Positions 1-7,388 of a stretch of 64,000 bases of DNA are shown here, one piece after another. Positions within the stretch are counted from its first letter, which is position 1. Each line of letters begins with the position of its first letter. The position numbers and the translations under genes were made by a program. A model generated the notes under the pieces. That model was given only the letters and a program-made list of their open reading frames with translations. It did no database searches and was not told where the DNA came from. Source of the DNA: JBBDIJ01 sp040880485 (GTDB taxonomy: Bacteria > Bacteroidota > Rhodothermia > Balneolales > Balneolaceae); assembly GCA_040880485.1 (NCBI GenBank), contig JBBDIJ010000002.1, forward strand, positions 1 to 64,000. The letters run 5' to 3'.

Positions 1-1
1 T

Positions 2-316
2 CATACGGGATATGATAATTTGAATGTCAGGCACAATAGGGAGTGGCGGATCATGGAAAATAAAGTTGAAATTATAGACTGCCTTGAAGGAAATGAAGCA
101 GATGGAATTGCGTATTTACATTTTCATCCAAGTGTTCAAATTGAACAAATAGAAGAAGGGATATTCAGTCTAAATAATCATATTTTAAGTTTTGAGGATT
201 TTATAGAGATAAAAAAAGAAAACTATTCTTTTTGCTCAGGTTTTAATAAAACAGAATTAGGGGATGTGATTAAGGTGAAATTCAAAGAAGCTCTAAAAAC
301 TAAAATCAAAGAATGA
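2..316 (+). CDS. Heparinase II/III-like protein, C-terminal fragment (5' end outside window)
   Basis: The reading frame is open to the left edge, reading HTGYDNLNVRHNREW before the first internal TTG at 20, so this is the end of a longer gene and not a 98-residue protein. The GY..L.V.H.R.W stretch, then DCLEG and AYLHFHP, is the pattern of the C-terminal beta-sandwich of heparinase II/III-family lyases, often found in surface-polysaccharide loci. The catalytic N-terminal domain is not in view, so activity cannot be judged. Its stop overlaps the start of the downstream glycosyltransferase, which argues for one operon. The DNA is very AT-rich, like the next two genes. Confidence 0.7.
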   Translation, partial: HTGYDNLNVRHNREWRIMENKVEIIDCLEGNEADGIAYLHFHPSVQIEQIEEGIFSLNNHILSFEDFIEIKKENYSFCSGFNKTELGDVIKVKFKEALKTKIKE

Positions 317-1494
317 ACATATTATTACTGACATTTTATTTTGAACCGGATCTTTGTGCCGGCTCATTTAGAAATACTGCATTAGTAGAAGCATTATCTC
401 CGAAACTTAAAAAAAATGATCACCTTGATGTTGTAACTACGATGCCCAACAGGTATTCCACATATAAAGCAGAAGCCTCAGAATTTGAGAAATATGCTTC
501 CAATATAAATATCTACAGAAGTGAATTACCTGAACATAAAAGTGGCTTTTTTGATCAGATCAACTCTTTCAGGGCCTACTATTCAAGTGCTATAAAACAA
601 GTCAAAGATAAAGAGTACGACCTTGTTATTGCTTCATCTTCAAGACTATTTACTGCTTTCTTAGGTGCACGTGTGAGTTCAAATAAAAAAGCTCCTCTCT
701 TTTTGGATATGAGAGATCTTTTCCGTGAGAACATGCAGGAGATCATCAAAAACCCGGTTATTAGTTATCCTTTGGATATATTTTTGAGGTTTATTGAACA
801 TTATACCTTCAAGAGAGCGGATCAAATAAACATAGTGTCAGAAGGTTTTCGGGATTTCTTTGAAAAATATGAAGCACCCATTTCCTTTTATCCCAATGGT
901 ATTGATGATGTATTCTTAGAGAATAATTTTAAAAAAAATACAGGAAATCATTCAAATCGTATTATCACATACGCCGGAAACATTGGTGATGGACAAGGAT
1001 TGCATAAAGTAATTCCGCAAACAGCTAAACTTCTCCAAGACACTGATTATGAATTCAGAATAATTGGTGATGGGGGAACCCGAAAATTGCTCAAAGAAGA
1101 ACTGGATGATCTAAAGGTTTCTAACGTAGAGTTGATCGATCCCGTTGACCGAGATACTTTACTGAAATACTATAAAGAAACAGATTACCTGTTTCTACAT
1201 TTGAATGATTATGATGCGTTTAAAAAGGTATTGCCATCCAAGATCTTTGAATATGCAGCAACTGGAAAGCCGATAATAGCAGGAGTTGGAGGGTATGCTA
1301 AAGAATTCCTTGAAAAACACGTGAAGGGTACATTATTATTTGAGCCTTGTAACGCTGCAGAATTGGCTGATGAATTGAAGAAAAATACATTATCAGAGGA
1401 AGCTGTAGACCGGAAAGGTTTTAACAATAAATATGCCAGAAGTTCTATTATGAATGAACTTGCTGAAAATATTTTGGAAAGTTATCGTAAATAA
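313..1494 (+). CDS. Family 4 glycosyltransferase (GT-B fold, WbuB-like)
   Basis: A 393-residue protein opening with MNILLLTFYFEPDLCAGSFR, the N-terminal signature of WbuB/WcaI-type GT4 enzymes that add a sugar to a lipid-linked oligosaccharide on the inner face of the membrane. The C-terminal Rossmann half shows YAGNIGDGQG (about residue 222) and the nucleotide-sugar region LPSKIFEYAATGKPIIAG with the conserved E (about residues 305-325). The start codon overlaps the stop of the preceding gene and the stop abuts the next ATG, so it is in a tightly packed operon with an epimerase and a priming transferase. Donor and acceptor sugars cannot be read from sequence; by analogy with WbuB loci an N-acetyl-6-deoxy sugar is plausible. 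Confidence 0.85.
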   Translation: MNILLLTFYFEPDLCAGSFRNTALVEALSPKLKKNDHLDVVTTMPNRYSTYKAEASEFEKYASNINIYRSELPEHKSGFFDQINSFRAYYSSAIKQVKDKEYDLVIASSSRLFTAFLGARVSSNKKAPLFLDMRDLFRENMQEIIKNPVISYPLDIFLRFIEHYTFKRADQINIVSEGFRDFFEKYEAPISFYPNGIDDVFLENNFKKNTGNHSNRIITYAGNIGDGQGLHKVIPQTAKLLQDTDYEFRIIGDGGTRKLLKEELDDLKVSNVELIDPVDRDTLLKYYKETDYLFLHLNDYDAFKKVLPSKIFEYAATGKPIIAGVGGYAKEFLEKHVKGTLLFEPCNAAELADELKKNTLSEEAVDRKGFNNKYARSSIMNELAENILESYRK

Positions 1495-2433
1495 ATGACT
1501 GATATTTTAATAACGGGGTCAACAGGTTTTGTGGGAAATAACCTTGTTCCTTTTCTTAAAAATGAATGTGACTACTCAATAGTAGAAGTGAATAGAAATA
1601 AAAAGGGGAAGAATGGTAAGGGCATTTCATATGATCATTTGTTCTATTCCGATGAAATGGGGTATTTAAATTATATTCATCTTGCAGGCAAAGCCCACGA
1701 CCTGAAAAACACATCGGACGAGTCAGAATACTTCAAAGTAAATTACGAGTTAACCAAAAAGCTCTTTGATCGATTTCTTGATGATGATGATAAGGCACAA
1801 ACGTTCATTTTTATCAGCTCAGTAAAAGCGGTGGCGGATGAGGTACAGGGAGATCTTACCGAAGACCATAAAGCAGATCCGGTTACCGCATACGGTCGTT
1901 CTAAGTTAAAAGCCGAAAATTATATATTGAATAATCTTCCTGAAAACAAAAGAGTGATCATTCTGAGGCCGTGCATGATCCATGGTCCCGGAAATAAAGG
2001 AAACCTGAATTTGCTTTATAGTATGGTAAGCAAAGGTATTCCATGGCCATTAGGTTCATTCAATAACTCGAGGTCATTTCTATCCATAGAAAATCTGTGT
2101 TTTGTTATAAAAGAAGCATTAGAAGGAAAGTTAAAAACAGGGGTTTACCATGTTGCGGACGACGCACCTCTTTCTACCAATGAGTTGATCTCCATTATCT
2201 CTGAAGTAAGGAACAGAAAACCACGAATCTGGAGTGTTCCCAAGTCCCTGATACAAATGACTGCTAAGTTCGGGAATGCACTTCCTCTCCCATTAAACGA
2301 GGAACGCCTGGAGAAACTGACGGAGAATTATCTTGTTTCCAATGAAAAAATTAAAAAGGCACTTGGGATAGAACAAATGCCTGTATCAGCGCGGGAAGGG
2401 ATGTTCAGAACCATCAAAAGTTTTGAGCAATGA
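1495..2433 (+). CDS. NAD-dependent sugar epimerase/dehydratase (WbpV-like, extended SDR)
   Basis: A 312-residue extended short-chain dehydrogenase. TGSTGFVG at residues 7-14 is the NAD-binding glycine motif, FISSVKA carries the catalytic Ser region, and AYGRSK gives the YxxxK pair. A RPCMIHGPGNKGN segment follows, as in UDP-4-keto-sugar reductases. The gene begins directly after the glycosyltransferase stop and overlaps by four bases (ATGA) with a WecA/WbpL-like transferase. The wbpV-wbpL pairing in O-antigen loci makes a 4-keto-reductase producing UDP-QuiNAc or UDP-FucNAc the best guess. A UDP-glucose 4-epimerase-like role is the alternative. Confidence 0.8.
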   Translation: MTDILITGSTGFVGNNLVPFLKNECDYSIVEVNRNKKGKNGKGISYDHLFYSDEMGYLNYIHLAGKAHDLKNTSDESEYFKVNYELTKKLFDRFLDDDDKAQTFIFISSVKAVADEVQGDLTEDHKADPVTAYGRSKLKAENYILNNLPENKRVIILRPCMIHGPGNKGNLNLLYSMVSKGIPWPLGSFNNSRSFLSIENLCFVIKEALEGKLKTGVYHVADDAPLSTNELISIISEVRNRKPRIWSVPKSLIQMTAKFGNALPLPLNEERLEKLTENYLVSNEKIKKALGIEQMPVSAREGMFRTIKSFEQ

Positions 2434-3386
2434 TCATCCATTACCTGATCATATTTCTACTTCTTACGATCTCAATGGGAGCATATATAAAATGGGCAAA
2501 GAAGTATGGGCTCATAGATAAGCCAAATGAACGCAGCTCACATGAACGTCCGACTGTTCGGGGCGGAGGGATCATCTTTCCGGTTGCCGTACTGTGTTGG
2601 GGGCTACTTTTTGATCATTCCGCCTGGCCTTTGATCATCTCGATCATACTTATCGGTGGTATTGGTTTTCTGGACGATCGTTATTCACTCCATCAGTTGC
2701 CGAGGTTGGCGGTTCAGTCCATATCCGTATTCATACTGCTCTATTTTGTAGAAGCTTTTGAATTGCCATATTTATTTATCGGGGTTGGGTTTATCCTTAT
2801 TACAGGATGGCTCAATGCTTTCAACTTCATGGATGGAATTAATGGTATATCCGTTCTGTATGCAGCTTCCGTGATGGCAGGGGTGTATGTGTATCGGGAA
2901 TCGGTTACTCACGTACCTGACTCATTCATGTTTGCAACCGGAATCGCCCTGGTGGTATTTGCATTCGTAAATCTGAAAAAGAAAGCCATAGCCTTTGCCG
3001 GTGATGTAGGAAGCCTGAGCCTGGGGCTGCTCATCGCCTACTTCATTGCAGACCTCATCATAACCACCGGCCGCTGGGAGTTCATCCTGTTCCTGGGTGT
3101 ATATGGTGTGGATTCGGTTATGACGATCATGCATCGGCTAAAGCGTGGTGAAAATATCTTTGAAGCCCACCGAAGTCACTTATACCAGTATCTTGCCAAT
3201 GAATTGAAGATTTCACATGTAACGGTCTCTTTCCTGTATGCCGCACTGCAATTCGTAATCATTCTCGGCTTCCTGTTCATCCCTCTCCAGATCGCCTGGA
3301 TCTACACCATAGCCACACTTGTCGTGCTTGTCGGAATCTATGAATCAGCTACATATTTGATGACTCAAAAAATGAAGATTCACTAA
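2430..3386 (+). CDS. Polyprenyl-phosphate sugar-1-phosphate transferase (WecA/WbpL/MraY family)
   Basis: A 318-residue multi-pass membrane protein with about ten hydrophobic segments. It carries the family's catalytic landmarks: ERSSHERPTVRGGG near residue 35, FLDDRYSLHQLPR near 80 (the DD motif), NAFNFMDGINGIS near 130 and AGDVGS near 190, with a cytoplasmic histidine-rich loop EAHRSHLYQYL near 245. Such enzymes load the first sugar phosphate onto undecaprenyl phosphate. It is translationally coupled to the epimerase upstream, so it probably starts assembly of the glycan whose first sugar that enzyme makes. GC content rises within this gene compared with the AT-rich genes to its left. Confidence 0.88.
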   Translation: MIIHYLIIFLLLTISMGAYIKWAKKYGLIDKPNERSSHERPTVRGGGIIFPVAVLCWGLLFDHSAWPLIISIILIGGIGFLDDRYSLHQLPRLAVQSISVFILLYFVEAFELPYLFIGVGFILITGWLNAFNFMDGINGISVLYAASVMAGVYVYRESVTHVPDSFMFATGIALVVFAFVNLKKKAIAFAGDVGSLSLGLLIAYFIADLIITTGRWEFILFLGVYGVDSVMTIMHRLKRGENIFEAHRSHLYQYLANELKISHVTVSFLYAALQFVIILGFLFIPLQIAWIYTIATLVVLVGIYESATYLMTQKMKIH

Positions 3387-3406
3387 CAAAACGGTTTCTG
3401 TTTACA

Positions 3407-3422
3407 AATTGTCTGCACAATT
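3407..3422. promoter_or_regulatory. Short perfect hairpin after the priming transferase
   Basis: AATTGT, a four-base loop CTGC, then ACAATT. There is no following T-run, so it is a weak candidate terminator or a recombination scar. It lies directly before the region duplicated from upstream of the next gene. Confidence 0.3.
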
Positions 3423-3477
3423 GCTCAAGGAGAAGGGACCTTTGCATAGAGCTAGGCCTGCGCACCGAGGACTCTGA

Positions 3478-3670
3478 ATGAATATTTCGAATAACGATCT
3501 CCGCACTCATCTCGCTTGCTGTACTCAGTGTGGTGGTACCGTATAACATTCACTGGAGATTTGTGAGCCTGCAGGACCTGCTCTCTCTGTATTACTTATA
3601 ACAAACAGGGCAGGACGTCCGTTGTCAATGGGCTACAGCCAGCATAGTGTGAGGATATACTAATACAGCA
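3478..3670 (+). pseudogene. Decayed copy of the 5' end of the downstream dehydratase gene
   Basis: The 541-base gap between 3386 and 3928 is not empty. Starting at ATG 3478 the DNA reads MNISNNDLR, matching the MTISNNNFR start of the dehydratase at 3931. It then resumes as LISLAVLSVVVP and, after another jump, YNIHWRFVSLQDLL, matching LAILSVVVP and YNIHWRFVSLQDLV of the intact protein. Two internal blocks (about 16 and 27 codons) are missing and frames shift. Upstream DNA is also copied: GCTCAAGGAGAAGGGACC at 3423 parallels GCGCAAGGGGAAGGTACC at 3879. Weaker similarity continues to about 3670. It cannot encode a functional protein; it is a relic of a partial tandem duplication. Confidence 0.8.
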
Positions 3671-3721
3671 GGCTCTATTTACATATTGCCAGATTTGTAT
3701 TATCTTTACTGTGCTTTACAT

Positions 3722-3783
3722 CTATCTGTGTTGTAGGCACATAGATAGTGATGGATGGACCCGTGATGCTTCCTGTCCATCAC
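3722..3783 (+). promoter_or_regulatory. Two adjacent imperfect hairpins upstream of the dehydratase
   Basis: The first pairs CTATCTGTG (3722) with CACATAGATAG (3738-3748), with a two-base bulge. The second pairs GTGATGGATGGAC (3748-3760) with GTCCATCAC (3775-3783), with a four-base bulge. They lie 150-200 bases upstream of the start at 3931 and could be a structured leader or operator. No T-run follows either. Nothing else recognisable lies between 3784 and the ribosome-binding site. Confidence 0.3.
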
Positions 3784-3930
3784 AACCAAACCAACTGACG
3801 AACACAACTTAACTGCTCACTATCGAATCAACAGTTACGGACGGCTCGTTTAATATGTTGCTCAATAGCTCTATCGCGCAAGGGGAAGGTACCTGTTCAT
3901 CGGGCTATTTTTGCACAATGAGGAATTTTG

Positions 3931-5787
3931 ATGACTATATCCAATAATAATTTTCGCTCGCTCTTTTTTGTGGCCGGAGATCTATGCCTTCTGATGATCT
4001 CCTCCATCATCTCATTAGCTATTCTCAGTGTGGTTGTGCCGGTGACCTTCCCCGGCTTCCCGCTGACGGACATTCTACTCTTTACCGGTTTTGCATTTGC
4101 CGGGCTGCTGTACTTCAAAACGTATAACATCCACTGGCGTTTCGTAAGCCTCCAGGATCTCGTACGTATCTTCCAGGGCATCCTGGCTGGTACCGCCGGC
4201 TATTGGGTCTCCAGTCTGATTATGTATGGCTACACCAATTTCTTTTTGGCCTTCTCCATGATGGCCCTTGCCAAATCGCTTTTGTTGGTTGGTGGTTTCA
4301 GGATCAGCAAGCGGGTGTTATTCGAGGTATTCAAGAAGCCCAAACACTCCAAGGTAGCCATCATATATGGTGCCGGAACATCGGGAGAACAGATCGTACG
4401 AGATGTCCTGCGCAATAATGAGTGGGAGCTCAAGATTGAAGCGATTTTTGATGACGACGCCGATCTGTGGGGTACCACCCTCCACAACATCAAGATCCGC
4501 GGTGGGCGGCACCAGATGTTCAGGTATCTGGAGAACCATGCTGTAAAAGAGGTGATTATTGCGGTTCCCTCTATTAAGAAAAAGGATCTCAAAGAGATTA
4601 TAGACGGGATCAAGGATCTCGTTCCAAAGCAGAGCATCAAGGTGCTGCCATCCTTCCACAAGCTGGATGATCAGCCGGTGACGGTTAAGAACGTAAGAAA
4701 CATACGTCTCGAGGACATTCTGGGCCGTGAACCGGCAGAGGTCGATTTTAGCAGAATACAGCAGGATATTACCGATAGAACGGTTCTGGTCACGGGTGCC
4801 GGTGGGTCCATCGGTAGCGAACTGGTCCGGCAGTTGGTCAAGTTCAACCCGGACCGTTTAATTGCCCTGGATATCGACGAAACCGAGCTGTTTCATATCG
4901 AGACGGAATTTGGTGGCGATCTGGAAGTGATTCCCTACGTGGCCGACGTGACCGATGAGTCCAAACTGGACCACCTGTTTGAGGAGTATGAGCCGCATAT
5001 GGTCTTTCACGCCGCGGCCTATAAGCACGTTCCCATGATGGAGCGTTATCCGGAAGAAGCGGTCCGTGTGAATGTCGGTGGAACCAAACTGCTTGCCGAG
5101 ATGGCCTGCCGCCACAGGGTAGAGAAGTTCATTCTGATCTCTACAGACAAGGCGGTGAACCCGACCAACGTGATGGGAGCCACCAAGCGTATAGCCGAGC
5201 AGATCTGCCTCTCCTTTAACGATCGCTGTTCTACCCAGTTTATCGCTGTACGATTCGGGAATGTCCTGGGATCGCGTGGCTCCGTGGTTCCGCTCTTTAT
5301 TGAGCAGATCAACGACGGTGGCCCGGTGACCATTACCGATCCGAATGTGACCCGCTACTTTATGACCATTCCGGAAGCGGTACTGCTGGTCATTCAATCC
5401 GGGTCCATGGGCCGTGGCGGAGAAGTGTTTGTCCTCGATATGGGCGAACCGGTTAAAATCCTCGATATGGCGAAGCAGTTGATCCGCCTGCACGGCCTGG
5501 AGCCGGATGTGGATATTCCCATTGTCTTTAACGGGCTTCGTCCCGGCGAAAAGCTCTATGAAGAGCTGCTGAATGCCGAAGAGGGGGTCCTGAAAACACA
5601 GCATGCCCAGATATTCAAGGCCAACTGCTGTAGCTGGTACAGCCGCGAAGAGCTCGACTACAAGATTTCAAGGCTCACCGAAGCGACGCTGCTTCAGAAG
5701 ACGGACGCCATACGGGAGCTGCTCAAGAGTGTGGTCCCTACCTACAAGTACAATGGGGAGTTGTTGAGAGCCACTTCACACGAGTGA
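3931..5787 (+). CDS. Membrane-bound nucleotide-sugar 4,6-dehydratase (WbpM/FlaA1/CapD-like)
   Basis: A 618-residue protein with four N-terminal membrane helices (residues about 10-125), a first Rossmann-like domain (YGAGTSGEQIV, about 150) and a C-terminal SDR dehydratase domain with VLVTGAGGSIGSE (about 285). The catalytic region reads ISTDKAVNPTNVMGATKR, the MxxxK form used by large membrane-bound UDP-GlcNAc dehydratases instead of YxxxK. It most likely makes UDP-4-keto-6-deoxy-GlcNAc, feeding the WbpV-like enzyme upstream. I chose ATG 3931, not TTG 3928, because AGGA at 3921-3924 is then correctly spaced; a visible ribosome-binding site is unusual in this window. A degraded partial copy lies just upstream. 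Confidence 0.9.
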   Translation: MTISNNNFRSLFFVAGDLCLLMISSIISLAILSVVVPVTFPGFPLTDILLFTGFAFAGLLYFKTYNIHWRFVSLQDLVRIFQGILAGTAGYWVSSLIMYGYTNFFLAFSMMALAKSLLLVGGFRISKRVLFEVFKKPKHSKVAIIYGAGTSGEQIVRDVLRNNEWELKIEAIFDDDADLWGTTLHNIKIRGGRHQMFRYLENHAVKEVIIAVPSIKKKDLKEIIDGIKDLVPKQSIKVLPSFHKLDDQPVTVKNVRNIRLEDILGREPAEVDFSRIQQDITDRTVLVTGAGGSIGSELVRQLVKFNPDRLIALDIDETELFHIETEFGGDLEVIPYVADVTDESKLDHLFEEYEPHMVFHAAAYKHVPMMERYPEEAVRVNVGGTKLLAEMACRHRVEKFILISTDKAVNPTNVMGATKRIAEQICLSFNDRCSTQFIAVRFGNVLGSRGSVVPLFIEQINDGGPVTITDPNVTRYFMTIPEAVLLVIQSGSMGRGGEVFVLDMGEPVKILDMAKQLIRLHGLEPDVDIPIVFNGLRPGEKLYEELLNAEEGVLKTQHAQIFKANCCSWYSREELDYKISRLTEATLLQKTDAIRELLKSVVPTYKYNGELLRATSHE

Positions 5788-5792
5788 TCGGG

Positions 5793-7238
5793 TTACCAAT
5801 AGACCACCAGCTTCGCAAAGCCGCCGTCGAATAGCGAGGGAGAGAACTTTCGTTTTCCGTCCCGGTATGCGCCTCTCTGGTCTCCATCCACATCGAGCGA
5901 TGCGCCCAGCGTGAGTTCTGCCTTTCCGGAAAAGCGGTAACCGAGCAATAATGTGAGCCTTTCCTGGGTCATCCAGATCAGAAAGGGGTAGTTCCGCTGG
6001 TAGGGGAACCAGGTGTGTACCACTCCCGTATCCTCGAACTCGAACCGCCCCCTTGGCTGCCGGTAGTCGGCCGACCACTGTATGGCGGCGTGAAAACCCT
6101 TATCCGATGGGTTGTACCCGATGCGGTTGCGCATCATCCAGCGCCTCTCCCGAAAGTCGTAGGGGTAGATGACCACCCCCTGCTGCACCGTTTCTTCATG
6201 GCCGTCGAACTGCGCGTCCCGGTTGTAGTTGTACCAGAGGTGGTGATCGGTATAGAAACGGCCCCTGCTCAGTGAGAGGAACGCACCCAAACGGTGCTGG
6301 TTCTCCACGCTGCCTATGTCCAGCGGCTCTGAGTAGGTGTCGTCGTAGTTGCTCCGTTTGAACGAGCCTCTGCGATGCTGCCAGGTGAGGGCGAAGGTGA
6401 AACCGGGGCGGGCATACTCTGCCATGAGGCCTGCATAGCGGGCCACCATGCGGTCTCGAAAGTATTCGTCCGACCCCTCCACCGATTTGGCACTGGAGAT
6501 CTGCGGGGTCTGAATGCCGGCCACGAGTTCAGCCCGAAGGTAGTTCCAGACAGGGGAAGCCGCTTTAATGGAGGCCATCCAGGGACGGTGTTCATACCGG
6601 CGAAGTTGCGGGGTTCGGGTGCCTCGCCGCTGGCCCAGGTCGTAGGCCGCATTGTTCATCCAGTCTAGCGCAATCAGTTCCAGTTGTACACCACCCGTCT
6701 GAAACTCTCTGTAGCGGTACCAGAAGATGGCGTCCAGGTCCGGTTTGTTTTCGGTGATGGTGTGTCGCAGCCCAATGTGGTGCTCGTCCAAAAGACGGTA
6801 TTCCAGCCCCGGAATGAGTAGTGCGCGGTCGGCTCTCATGTCGAACCGGCGGGTGATCTGCAGCGGCATGGTGAGTCGGTCGGTAATCGGGATTACGTTT
6901 CGGATGGTGGCTGCGTGAAGAAACATCCCCAGATCGTAGCTGCCCATCCAGGTGCGGAAGCTGTTTTCCCGATTGTAATACCAGTTGCGGTCTTCCAGCT
7001 CCGTGAAACGGTAGGTGAGCAGATCCAGGTCGTGCTCCTTCGTCATGTCGTTGTTGGTGTACCGAAGGAGCCCCTGGTCGTAGAAAATGCCCCCGTAGTT
7101 GTGATAACTGTCCAGCATCATCATCTGCGTTCGCTCCTCCCAGCCAAAAAGGGTGGTCTGGCGCAGATCCTGGGCTGAAAGTATGTGCGGCAGGACCAGG
7201 AGTAGCAACCCTAAAAGTACAACCGGGGTGTACCTCAT
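5793..7238 (-). CDS. Predicted outer-membrane beta-barrel protein, family not recognised
   Basis: A 481-residue protein with a clear signal peptide (a hydrophobic run then LSAQDLRQ, cleavage near residue 22). The rest alternates short amphipathic strands rich in Tyr, Trp and Arg with charged turns, for example MMRNRIGYNP and LTLLLGYRFSGKAELTLGA, and ends in the aromatic KLVVYW. That is the look of an outer-membrane beta-barrel with a C-terminal insertion signal. It faces the dehydratase tail to tail (five-base gap) and shares a 150-base divergent promoter region with wzi, so a role in polysaccharide export or surface anchoring is possible but inferred only from position. Confidence 0.65.
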   Translation of the reverse strand: MRYTPVVLLGLLLLVLPHILSAQDLRQTTLFGWEERTQMMMLDSYHNYGGIFYDQGLLRYTNNDMTKEHDLDLLTYRFTELEDRNWYYNRENSFRTWMGSYDLGMFLHAATIRNVIPITDRLTMPLQITRRFDMRADRALLIPGLEYRLLDEHHIGLRHTITENKPDLDAIFWYRYREFQTGGVQLELIALDWMNNAAYDLGQRRGTRTPQLRRYEHRPWMASIKAASPVWNYLRAELVAGIQTPQISSAKSVEGSDEYFRDRMVARYAGLMAEYARPGFTFALTWQHRRGSFKRSNYDDTYSEPLDIGSVENQHRLGAFLSLSRGRFYTDHHLWYNYNRDAQFDGHEETVQQGVVIYPYDFRERRWMMRNRIGYNPSDKGFHAAIQWSADYRQPRGRFEFEDTGVVHTWFPYQRNYPFLIWMTQERLTLLLGYRFSGKAELTLGASLDVDGDQRGAYRDGKRKFSPSLFDGGFAKLVVYW

Positions 7239-7388
7239 CTTAATGGTTTCGCATTTGGGGGTGGCTGGATGATTCGCATTCAGTGCATATCATAGGAATG
7301 GCAATCGAGATTTACAACATATTGGCGTATCATTGGTTGTTACGTTCGTAACGATTCCTCTTTAACCGATGTTCCAGTGGCCAATCCG

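Noticed and set aside
20..316. TTG start for a complete 98-residue protein at the left edge
   Set aside because: The frame is open to base 2 with a family motif upstream, so the gene is cut by the window edge.
4858..5604. A 248-codon open frame on the minus strand
   Set aside because: It is antisense to the strongly conserved dehydratase gene and has no recognisable domain.
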